NCBI GenBank assembly: GCA_023405815.1
Contig: JAEXXM010000034.1
Coordinates: forward strand, 17,797 to 81,796
Source: Pseudomonadota bacterium
GTDB taxonomy: Bacteria > Pseudomonadota > Alphaproteobacteria > Rhizobiales > Hyphomicrobiaceae
Reading direction: 5' to 3'
Length of the DNA stretch: 64,000 bases
Of the stretch, positions 51,578 to 59,128 are shown piece after piece. Positions within the stretch are counted from its first letter, which is position 1, and every line of letters starts with the position of its first letter. The translations under genes were made by a program, and so were the position numbers. Under the pieces are notes generated by a model. That model did not search any database and was not told the origin of the DNA. It saw only the letters and a list, made by a program, of their open reading frames with translations.

Positions 51578-52573
51578 ATGGTTGGCAGCGAATCCCTCAG
51601 GCGCCGGACGGTAAAGCTGGTGCTGGTTGGCGTTCCGGTCGAAGTCGGTGCCAACGTTGCCGGGTCGCGCCTTGGGCCGTCGGCCCTGCGGAGGATCGGA
51701 CTTTCGCGAATGCTCGGGCGATTGGGCTGCGACGTCGTCGACCGTGGTGACCTAGCACCCGTTGTCGTTCGCCAGCCCGACGCCGGCCCTGAAGAGGGTG
51801 GCGCGCACAAGGCCTCGGAGGCGGCTCGGTGGATTTCTTCTCTTTCGGAAGCTGCTTACGAGCTCGCGCGCGCCGGTCACGTCCCGGTCTTTCTGGGTGG
51901 AGACCACAGCTTGTCGATGGGAACCGTTGATGGCATCGCGCGGGCTTGTGCTGAGCGGGGGCGCGAGCTGTTTGTCTTGTGGCTCGATGCTCATCCCGAT
52001 TTCAACACACCTGCAATCTCACCGACGGGCAATTTCCACGGCATGGCACTAGCCTATTTGTGCGGCGAGGCGGGATTCGAGACAGTGCTCGGCGGCAAGG
52101 CGCCGAGGACCATCGATCCGCGCAATGTTTATTTGTTCGGGACTCGCTCGATCGATCCTGATGAGGGCGAGCTCCTTCGTCGGCGCGGCGTCAACATGAT
52201 CGACATGCGCATGGTTCGGCAGCGCGGGATTAGAGCCGCGATGCGGCCAATCCTCGAGACTGTGGCGAAACGAGACGGGGTGCTGCATCTCAGCCTGGAC
52301 GCCGACGTCTTAGACCCCTCCTTTGTCCCCGGTGTCAATGTACCCGAGCGCGGAGGCCTAACCTACGCCGAGGCGCATGTGATCATGGAGCTGCTGAACG
52401 AGTACGACCTCATCGTCTCGGCCGACATCACGGAGCTCAACCCTTTGATCGACGTTGACGGCAGAAGCACGCGCGCCGTTGTCGGGCTCGCTTCCTGCCT
52501 GTTCGATCAGAAGACCAGGGGGCGCCATGACCATTCAAGAACGGAGGATCGACATGGGCAGCATACAGCATAG
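51578..52573 (+). CDS. rocF: Arginase
   Basis: 331 residues from ATG 51578 with AGGGG upstream; the longer frame to 51497 crosses the probable operator. Manganese motifs: GGDHSLSMG, DAHPDFN, and SLDADVLDPSFVPGVNVPERGG. The second motif reads DAHPD where arginases usually have DAHAD; the metal-binding Asp and His are kept. It hydrolyses arginine to ornithine and urea. No urease gene is in the window. The 3' end overlaps rocD by 47 bases. The family also holds agmatinase and formiminoglutamase, but length and neighbours favour arginase. Confidence 0.88.
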   Translation: MVGSESLRRRTVKLVLVGVPVEVGANVAGSRLGPSALRRIGLSRMLGRLGCDVVDRGDLAPVVVRQPDAGPEEGGAHKASEAARWISSLSEAAYELARAGHVPVFLGGDHSLSMGTVDGIARACAERGRELFVLWLDAHPDFNTPAISPTGNFHGMALAYLCGEAGFETVLGGKAPRTIDPRNVYLFGTRSIDPDEGELLRRRGVNMIDMRMVRQRGIRAAMRPILETVAKRDGVLHLSLDADVLDPSFVPGVNVPERGGLTYAEAHVIMELLNEYDLIVSADITELNPLIDVDGRSTRAVVGLASCLFDQKTRGRHDHSRTEDRHGQHTA

Positions 52574-53816
52574 GCTCATCGAGACCGAAGATCGGCTCGG
52601 AGCGCACAACTACAAGCCACTCGGCCCCATCCTCTGTCGCGGCAAGGGCGTGTGGGTCTGGGATGTCGACGGCAACCGGTATCTCGACTGCCTCGCCGCT
52701 TACTCAGCGGTCAACCAAGGACACTGCCACCCCAAAATTCAGAAGGCGATGGTCGAGCAAGCGAAGAAGCTGACGATCACGTCACGAGTCTTCCGCAACG
52801 ACCAGTTGGGCCTCTTCTATGAGGAACTCGCGAAGCTCACAGGCGCGCACAAGATCCTGCCGATGAACAGCGGCGCGGAGGCCGTGGAGACCGCCATCAA
52901 GACCGTGCGCAAGTGGGGCTACGAAGTTCGCGGCATCGCGGAGGACAAGGCCGAGATCATCGTGTGCGCAAACAACTTCCACGGCCGCACCATCGCCATC
53001 GTCGGTTTTTCGACCGATCCGCAGCGGCGCAAGGGCTTTGGTCCGTTTGCGCCGGGCTTCCGTATCGTTCCATTCGGCGACTTCGATGCGCTGGCGAAGG
53101 CGATCACGCCAAACACCGTGGCATTCCTTGTCGAACCGATCCAGGGCGAGGGAGGTGTCCTCATCCCGCCTCCGGGCTATTTCGCCAAAGTGCGCTCGCT
53201 CTGCTCGAAGAAGCAGATTTCGCTCATCCTCGACGAGGTGCAGACGGGCCTCGGCCGCACGGGGAAACTCTTGGGCGAGGAGCACGAGGGCATCGAGGCT
53301 GACGTGACGCTCCTCGGCAAGGCGCTGTCGGGCGGATTCTACCCGGTATCAGCCGTGCTCTCCAACAACGAGATCATGGATCCCCTGAAGCCAGGTGACC
53401 ACGGATCGACCTTTGGTGGCAATCCGCTCGCCTGTGCGGTTGCCCGTGCAGCGCTGCGCGTTCTCATCGACGAAGGGATGATCGAGAATGCCGCAGAGCA
53501 GGGCGCATACATGAAGACAGCTCTGGAGAGCATACGCGCCGGGACGGTCAGGGAGGTTCGCGGCCGCGGCCTGATGATCGCCATCGACCTTGACCCCGAA
53601 TCCGGGAGCGCTCGCCGCTACTGCGAGGCGTTGTCAAGACATGGCATCCTGGCAACCGACACGCACGATCACATCATCCGCATCTCCCCACCGCTCGTCA
53701 TCAAGCGTGAGGAAGTGGACTGGGCGATCGAACGCATCGCTGCGGTTCTCACGTCCCCACCTTTGGGTCAATCGGTACGTTCCAAGCCGGAGGAAGCACA
53801 ATGCGTGTCGAAATAG
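52527..53816 (+). CDS. rocD: Ornithine aminotransferase
   Basis: 429 residues from ATG 52527; ATG 52554 has the better ribosome site (GGAGG at six bases) and gives 420. Fold-type I PLP enzyme: NSGAEAVETAIKTVRKWGYE, NNFHGRTIAIVGFSTD, ILDEVQTGLGRTGKLLGEEH, and LLGKALSGGFYPVSAVLSN with the PLP lysine. HDHIIRISPPLVI near the end is typical of ornithine transaminases. It makes glutamate semialdehyde from ornithine and 2-oxoglutarate. It overlaps rocF upstream and the 457-residue protein downstream. Confidence 0.9.
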   Translation: MTIQERRIDMGSIQHRLIETEDRLGAHNYKPLGPILCRGKGVWVWDVDGNRYLDCLAAYSAVNQGHCHPKIQKAMVEQAKKLTITSRVFRNDQLGLFYEELAKLTGAHKILPMNSGAEAVETAIKTVRKWGYEVRGIAEDKAEIIVCANNFHGRTIAIVGFSTDPQRRKGFGPFAPGFRIVPFGDFDALAKAITPNTVAFLVEPIQGEGGVLIPPPGYFAKVRSLCSKKQISLILDEVQTGLGRTGKLLGEEHEGIEADVTLLGKALSGGFYPVSAVLSNNEIMDPLKPGDHGSTFGGNPLACAVARAALRVLIDEGMIENAAEQGAYMKTALESIRAGTVREVRGRGLMIAIDLDPESGSARRYCEALSRHGILATDTHDHIIRISPPLVIKREEVDWAIERIAAVLTSPPLGQSVRSKPEEAQCVSK

Positions 53817-55174
53817 AACCGACAACAGAGGGTGCGTTCGAATGGCAAATACAGCCCACGGCGGCAACGATTGCGCATAGGCTTGTGCGTGAATTTTGCG
53901 CTCGATCAACCGCCGCGCGGCAGCTTCGCGGGCGGATGCTGCGCGAGACCGGGACGCGGTTTTATGATTGGGTCGATTTCTTGGCGCCGCCACGCGATAC
54001 CCTGGAACGAAAGGGGCTCGTGGAGGCCGGATTTGCGTTCAGCGTCCAGGATGGCAGGCAGGTGGCTGAACATCCTGGCGGCGCCTTTCCGACCATCCAA
54101 CTTGATGGACGGGGCTGGAGCTTGGGGGTCAAAGTCGAGTCGGTTGCCGATTTTCTCCATAGCAATGGAATTGGCGACGCGAAGGTGGAAGGCGCGCCGT
54201 ACGCAGCGCTGCGCATGGCCCGTGTAGCCCGGGAAGCAGACGCCGAATTGTGGGTTGTCGAGCGGCATGGCCAAGTGGGATTTACGCCGCATGCCGTATC
54301 GATGGCGGAAGCGAGCGCAGTCTTGCGCCACGCAGAGGCGTTTCGTTGTCGGAGACGACGCTTTGAGCGCGATGAAGATGGATTCGACCATGCGCTTAAG
54401 TTGATCGGCGCTGCGGTCGCCGATTTGGGGACCGGCCGAGCAAGCGACTTGTTCTTCGCGGCGGAGCGGGAATATTGGCAGAGTCGCAACCGCGCGGGTA
54501 GGCTTCAAAAAGCACGGCAGGATCGGCTTGGGCTCGGTTGGGGCAACCACGATCACCACACGTACCGCAGCAGTCGAGAGCATTTTGCTGGATTGATCCG
54601 AGTGCTCGAGGCGCTCGGACTTGCATGCCGCGAGCGATTTTACGCTGGAATCGAGGCGGGCTGGGGCGCGCAGTTGTTGGAGCACCCAGCATCTCGCATC
54701 GTCGTATTTGCTGACGTGGATTTACCGCCCGACGAAGTGAGCGGCGACTTCGCTCATTCGGAACTTCCGCCGCGCCGTACACTTGGCACCATCGGACTGT
54801 GGTGCAAGCTGCACGGGGAAGCGCTGTTGCAGGCGGGGATGCATCACCTTGAAGCGCAGTTCGATTTCGATGCGGCTCGGGCCCAGCTAGAACGCGAGGG
54901 TGTGCCGACAATGGAGCCCTTCACTGACCTTACATTTCTGCGGCAGGCCTTCACACTGGGCGAAATTTGGCCGCTTGATCCAAGACGCCTGGCAGCGGCG
55001 CGGGAGGCGGGCTTCATCACCGATGTGCAAGCCGAAAGATTTTCCGAGAATGGGGCACTCGGTTCGCACATGGAGATCCTCGAGCGCAACGATGGCTACA
55101 AGGGCTTCAACAAAACCGGCATCAGTCAGATTATTAACAGGACAGATCCGCGCCGAAAGACCGTTGCGGCTTAG
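53801..55174 (+). CDS. Unrecognised 457-residue protein, probably VOC-fold metalloprotein
   Basis: 457 residues, overlapping rocD by 16 bases, so it belongs to the arginine operon. No signal peptide. The middle reads GLGWGNHDHHTYRSSREHFAGLIRVLEALGL, then a beta hairpin with QLLEHPASRIVVFADVDLPP, and near the end LGSHMEILERNDGYKGFN. A beta strand with His, a long helix, strands and a late Glu fit a vicinal-oxygen-chelate (VOC) metal site. I know DUF1338 (2-oxoadipate dioxygenase) as a VOC enzyme of like length tied to ALDH7 genes in lysine catabolism, but the sequences do not match clearly. The function is open. Confidence 0.7.
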   Translation: MRVEIEPTTEGAFEWQIQPTAATIAHRLVREFCARSTAARQLRGRMLRETGTRFYDWVDFLAPPRDTLERKGLVEAGFAFSVQDGRQVAEHPGGAFPTIQLDGRGWSLGVKVESVADFLHSNGIGDAKVEGAPYAALRMARVAREADAELWVVERHGQVGFTPHAVSMAEASAVLRHAEAFRCRRRRFERDEDGFDHALKLIGAAVADLGTGRASDLFFAAEREYWQSRNRAGRLQKARQDRLGLGWGNHDHHTYRSSREHFAGLIRVLEALGLACRERFYAGIEAGWGAQLLEHPASRIVVFADVDLPPDEVSGDFAHSELPPRRTLGTIGLWCKLHGEALLQAGMHHLEAQFDFDAARAQLEREGVPTMEPFTDLTFLRQAFTLGEIWPLDPRRLAAAREAGFITDVQAERFSENGALGSHMEILERNDGYKGFNKTGISQIINRTDPRRKTVAA

Positions 55175-55871
55175 CAGCTCAAACCCACTGTATGGTGTGG
55201 GCGAACTTCGGTCGGTTATCCCAAGGCCATATATGGTCGGAGGGTTGGCGAAGCCTGAATGTCTGCTTTGGGCCGTGAGCGGTCCTGGCAGGCGCGCACC
55301 GCCGGGCCTTCGTTCAGCCGATTGTTGGAATGCTCGACGTAATTGCTCGCAAGGTGAATGTTGCGGCGGCAAGGTTCGGTGGGGCTTGACGCTAGCCTTC
55401 AGCCTCTGTCTCTCTCTACAGGTCTCCATTCATTGCTGAGCACACCAATCGGCACACGCTCACGCTCCGGTTCTTAGGCCTCATGAAGCTCGCGATGGGC
55501 GTTGCGCTTTTGCTGATAGGACTGTCCGTCCTTCATCTGACGCGTGTAGGCATCTTGGTCTGGCAAGGCGAGGTGGAAGACCTCGGAGAAGGTGATCCGG
55601 CCTTCAGCTGCTTCTACATGAGCACAGTGGGGCTGGTGCGCATTGGATATTTCTTTGATGAGAGGCCCGGACAGGACAAGAAGAAGCCGGCCGGGCGTTC
55701 TGATTGTCGGCGGTTCTGCATGATCGAGCAGGACGTCTTTTTAGTCGGTAAGAGACGGTTGACCGCTTGGCGATGCGCCTCGGACGAATTGGCCCATTAG
55801 CGTCCGCCACATCGGTCCGTGTGGCCGTCACGAGCGCATGGTCGTTCGTCTCTCTAGAAAGGAGACAGACC
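55175..55871. other. Low-coding scar region upstream of the integrase remnant
   Basis: 697 bases, with AT content and codon use unlike the flanks and no strong ribosome sites. It includes one possible small gene (55483-55800, listed separately). I see no clear terminal repeats, so no insertion sequence can be named. It is probably debris left by integration and decay of a mobile element. Confidence 0.4.
55483..55800 (+). CDS. Possible small membrane protein, or chance frame
   Basis: 105 residues. The N terminus has a hydrophobic segment (VALLLIGLSVLHLTRVGILVW), then an acidic stretch and a basic Cys-containing tail. No family resemblance, only AGG seven bases before the ATG, and the region around it is mobile-element debris. 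The first 70 residues have coding-like third-position GC, the last 35 do not, as if the end were shifted. Confidence 0.3.
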   Translation: MKLAMGVALLLIGLSVLHLTRVGILVWQGEVEDLGEGDPAFSCFYMSTVGLVRIGYFFDERPGQDKKKPAGRSDCRRFCMIEQDVFLVGKRRLTAWRCASDELAH

Positions 55872-56178
55872 ATGGAACAGGAACATGCCAATTCCTTCGT
55901 CAAGCCAGTTCGCGTGCCGTGGAACAAAGGGAAGCTTGTCGGCGCAAAGCCGCCGCTGAGGCCGAGCCACGTCTGGTCGATCAGAACCAAGCTCCAGATC
56001 GAGGGCAAAAGGCGCGATCTTGCTCTCTTCAACTTGGCCATCGACAGCGAACTTCGAGGCTGCGACGTGGTCACGGTACCGCATCGATGACGTTGCCCCA
56101 AGCGGTTACTCGATGGACCGGGCAACCATCCGCCAGAAGAAGACGGGGCGTCCGGTACGCTTCGAGCTGACCGCCTGA
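55872..56178 (+). pseudogene. Truncated, frameshifted tyrosine-recombinase (integrase) gene
   Basis: From ATG 55872 the frame encodes VRVPWNKGKLVGAKPPLRPS, WSIRTKLQIEGKRRDLALFNLAIDSELRGCDVV, the known N-terminal part of alphaproteobacterial phage-type integrases, and stops at 56088-56090. The continuation DDVAPSGYSMDRATIRQKKTGRPVRFELT is in another frame, up to a stop at 56176-56178; one extra base near 56075-56085 explains the break. The catalytic C-terminal domain (Arg-His-x-x-Arg, Tyr) is missing. The copy is dead and marks a past integration. Confidence 0.8.
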
Positions 56179-56235
56179 GGTGCCAGCAGTCAACAAGCGA
56201 TGTCGGGTGGGGCTGTCTCTTGTCTGCTGGCGCCG

Positions 56236-57645
56236 CTACGCGAGGCCTTCGCCCCAGGGCCCCGTGATCGCGAACGTGATGCCGGGCGTCTGGATGTTGA
56301 CGAACAGCCAGCGGCCGTCGGGGCTGAAGGTCGCTCCACACCATTCCTCGTTGCGGAAGTCGCCGACAAGACCATTGCGCTCGCCGTTGAGGACGATGTT
56401 GTTCGCTGCAAAGGTGAAGATGCGCCCGTCCGGCGTCAAACCGCGCAGGTGCTGCGGTTTGGATTTTCCGTCTTCGCATAGGATGAGACCGCCGCGCGGA
56501 CTCACCACAAGGTTATCGGGGCTGTCTAGGACGAACACTGAGGGAGACTCGAAGATCAATTTGATCGTCTCGCTGCGAGGATCGTACTGCCAAACCTGCC
56601 CCAACTCCGCAGCGCCGCCGCTCGTGGCGTTGATGTAGACGTGCCCGTTGCCGTACCAGCAGCCTTCGAGGCGCGCGAAGGTCGTGCCGCCCAGGGCTTT
56701 GCCCTGTGAGAAAACCCCCAGGGTGTCTCCGGTTCCTGGCGCGTGCGCCCGCTCAGGATCGTCGACGTCGACCCACGTGACGTCGTATGTCTGTCCGATC
56801 GGACAGCCGCCGCGCAGATCGGGCGCTCCGGCAGCCTTGAGCATCTGCAGCTTGCCGCCGGCGCCGAGGTTGCCCGGCACCGCGGGTATGAACCGATAAA
56901 AGCCGGCCGTCTTACGGTCCTCGGTCTCATAGACGACGCCGCTTGCTGGATCGATTGCCACCGCCTCGTGCCAGAAACGGCCCATCTCTTTGAGCGGAAC
57001 CGGACTACCACCCTGCGGACCGACCTCGAAGACCCAGCCGTGGTCCTTCTCGAGCTTTGGATCTTGCCCGTCACTGAGGTCGCCGGGGCCGAGAACAGTC
57101 TCCTCGCAGGAGAGCCATGTGCCCCAGGGTGTCGGGCCGCCCGCGCAGTTGCGAACGGTGCCCGACAATCCGGGCCAAGCGCGCAACCACTTGCCGGCGG
57201 CAGTGTCGAACTGAAGGTTCGTGCAGCCACCGCCCGCCTTCGGGTCAAAGCAGATGGATGCTTCGCCGAATGGCTTGTCCCAGGTCACCAGCTCATGGTT
57301 CCGGCACAGCGTGACGCTGGTCGCGTCCGAGGCGATGACACCCATTCCGTCATGCGTGCTCGGCGCGGTGAAGCCGCCCTCGACCGGGTCGCCGGTCCAA
57401 TTATAGGAGACGTAGCGGAACCCCTCGGGGAGCTGAAGCAGCTCGAGCCCGGTCGCTTCGTCCTTCACCGGACGCAGCGGGCCATATCCGGGAGTGCTGA
57501 TTGGCTGACCGGTGCTCGCCTGTGTCAGCAACGAATGAAAGCACGATGCCAGCGTTCCCGTTCCGGCCAAGGCGAGTGATTGCCGCAGGAAGGTGCGACG
57601 CGCCATCGCCGATACCGGGGTCTCGTGTGAGCGGGTGCGCTTCAT
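56236..57645 (-). CDS. PhoX-like (DUF839) alkaline phosphatase family protein
   Basis: 469 residues from ATG 57645, GGAG upstream. A twin-arginine signal MARRTFLRQSLALAGTG with a following Cys (ASCFHS) sends the folded protein to the periplasm. Conserved regions: LCRNHELVTWD, TPWGTWLSCEETV, WFVFEV-like HGWVFEVGPQGG, RFWHEAVAIDPASGVVYETEDR, and GLILCEDGKSKPQHLRGLTPDGRIF. These match PhoX-type Ca/Fe phosphatases with a propeller fold. It is shorter than classic PhoX (about 600 residues) and could have another substrate. It is divergent from the exbD operon, 348 bases apart. Confidence 0.78.
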   Translation of the reverse strand: MKRTRSHETPVSAMARRTFLRQSLALAGTGTLASCFHSLLTQASTGQPISTPGYGPLRPVKDEATGLELLQLPEGFRYVSYNWTGDPVEGGFTAPSTHDGMGVIASDATSVTLCRNHELVTWDKPFGEASICFDPKAGGGCTNLQFDTAAGKWLRAWPGLSGTVRNCAGGPTPWGTWLSCEETVLGPGDLSDGQDPKLEKDHGWVFEVGPQGGSPVPLKEMGRFWHEAVAIDPASGVVYETEDRKTAGFYRFIPAVPGNLGAGGKLQMLKAAGAPDLRGGCPIGQTYDVTWVDVDDPERAHAPGTGDTLGVFSQGKALGGTTFARLEGCWYGNGHVYINATSGGAAELGQVWQYDPRSETIKLIFESPSVFVLDSPDNLVVSPRGGLILCEDGKSKPQHLRGLTPDGRIFTFAANNIVLNGERNGLVGDFRNEEWCGATFSPDGRWLFVNIQTPGITFAITGPWGEGLA

Positions 57646-57993
57646 CGCAGTCTCCATCGGCATCGCGATCAGTTGATGGTCGCATCGCAACGTGACACGC
57701 GATTGCGAGTACATGCGTTGAGAGTGGATGCGGATAACTTGTCGCGGAGGTGATGACGCGCATCAGTGGAGTCGATACTCCGGCCGCATGCGCATGACGA
57801 TGTAAACGTCTGCACTCGGCGCCCATTTGCGGTTCTGTAGAACCATTGCCGCGGCACAGCGTGCCGATCCTTTGCAGCGTTCCTTTTGCGCAACGTCATC
57901 GATGTTTCGCAAATTCATTACCTCTCTGACATGTGTTCAGTGTTTCTCCCTCCCGCTCGGTGCAGTGGGGGAGCCGGATCGTTCCGGCGTGCA
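57646..57993. promoter_or_regulatory. Divergent region between phoX-like gene and exbD
   Basis: 348 bases with no credible gene. It should hold the promoters for the phosphatase (minus) and the TonB operon (plus). I find no exact Pho box (CTGTCAT pairs) and no ferric-uptake box that I would defend. Confidence 0.35.
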
Positions 57994-58401
57994 ATGAGAA
58001 CTTGGCCTGAAAAGAAGGAGCGTCACGCGCGCATCGAGATCATTCCGATGATCGACGTGATGATGTTCCTGCTCGTCTTCTTCGTGCTGATCAGCATCAA
58101 CGTGCTGCCTGCGCTCGGCTTGAAGATCAAGCCGCCGACCTCTGCTGCGCCCGATCAGCTCGTCGAGCGGCAGCGCGTCACCATCGGCCTCGATCGCGAG
58201 GGCAAGGCATTCATCGACGGCCAGCCGGTGGCGTTCACCGACCTCGCCGCTCGCATCACCGCTTCAAGCGATCCTAACAAGAAGCTCGTCGTCACCATCG
58301 CCGGTGACGAGGGAGCACAGCTGCAAAGCCTCGTTGAGGTTCTCGACGCCCTGAAGCTGGCCGGCGTTTCGAATGCGTCGATCGTCACGAGGGCAAAATA
58401 A
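57994..58401 (+). CDS. exbD: ExbD/TolR-type biopolymer transport protein
   Basis: 135 residues from ATG 57994; the frame extends to 57886 but without a ribosome site. ARIEIIPMIDVMMFLLVFFVLIS is the single membrane helix with the essential Asp, and VVTIAGDEGAQLQSLVEVLDALKLAGVSNASIVT is the periplasmic domain. With ExbB (61795) and TonB it forms the energy-coupling complex of the inner membrane. Gene order ExbD-TonB-receptor-ExbB is unusual, because exbB normally precedes exbD. Confidence 0.88.
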   Translation: MRTWPEKKERHARIEIIPMIDVMMFLLVFFVLISINVLPALGLKIKPPTSAAPDQLVERQRVTIGLDREGKAFIDGQPVAFTDLAARITASSDPNKKLVVTIAGDEGAQLQSLVEVLDALKLAGVSNASIVTRAK

Positions 58402-58405
58402 GTGG

Positions 58406-59056
58406 ATGCATGTGACAACCGGCAGCATCAGCAATTTCATCGCGCTGCTCATAACCGGCGCGCTGCTGACGCTTTGGGCCATGATGCCCTCGGCATCGGA
58501 GCCGGCGGGCGGGGGCGAGGCAGCCGGCGAGATGACGGTGGCGCTCGAAGCCGAGCCGGTTCCCGAGCCTCCGGCTCCTGCGCCTGCGGCCGAGCCCGAG
58601 AAGGTTGCGGAAGAGCCGCCGCCGCCGGAGCCCGTGCCAGAACCTGTGCCACCGCCGGTACCCGAGCCGCCACCGCCTCCACCCGAGCCAGAGCCGCCGC
58701 CGGAGAAGGAAGAAGAGGCGCAGCCGGCCGAGCAAATGCTGGACGAGGATGGCGCACCCATCACGCCGCCGCCGCAGGCCATGGTGGAGGCGAACGAGGA
58801 GCAGGCTTCCGCATTCAAGAAGTGCCTCCTCAACCGAACCTACTACCCCTCGACGCGCGAAGCGCGAAAGCTCAAGCCGCATGGCGTCGTGGGACTGAAG
58901 ATTCTCATCATCGACGCGAAGGTCGCGGGCATCGAAATCACGCAGTCGTCAGGCTCGCCGATTCTCGATCAAGCCGCGCGATCGAGTGTGTTGAATTCCG
59001 GATGTGCGTCCAAGGGGCAAGTGTCCGGCATCGTAGTGACCGCCATCCGCTACTAG
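58406..59056 (+). CDS. tonB: TonB-type energy transducer
   Basis: 216 residues from ATG 58406, four bases after exbD. The N-terminal membrane helix is FIALLITGALLTLWAMM; residues 45-110 are a Pro/Glu-rich spacer of PEP and PPP units; the C-terminal domain has YYPSTREARKLKPHGVVGLKILI and ITQSSGSPILDQAA. Two Cys (CLLNRT and GCASKG) in the C-terminal domain may pair, uncommon in TonB. The Pro-rich coding part is highly GC-biased (CCG repeats). Confidence 0.86.
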   Translation: MHVTTGSISNFIALLITGALLTLWAMMPSASEPAGGGEAAGEMTVALEAEPVPEPPAPAPAAEPEKVAEEPPPPEPVPEPVPPPVPEPPPPPPEPEPPPEKEEEAQPAEQMLDEDGAPITPPPQAMVEANEEQASAFKKCLLNRTYYPSTREARKLKPHGVVGLKILIIDAKVAGIEITQSSGSPILDQAARSSVLNSGCASKGQVSGIVVTAIRY

Positions 59057-59128
59057 GCCAGCAGTTCCTGGGCGGATGACGGTCGCTACGCAGACGTCGA
59101 GTTGCGTTTGTAATGCGTTGGGGGGTCT

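Noticed and set aside
52455..52526. Upstream extension of rocD
   Set aside because: It lies wholly within rocF; ATG 52527 or 52554 have ribosome sites and match the family N terminus.
55604..56479. 291-residue minus frame across the integrase scar and the end of the phosphatase gene
   Set aside because: It crosses a real gene end and the integrase remnant, has Arg/Pro/Ser-rich chance composition and no ribosome site.
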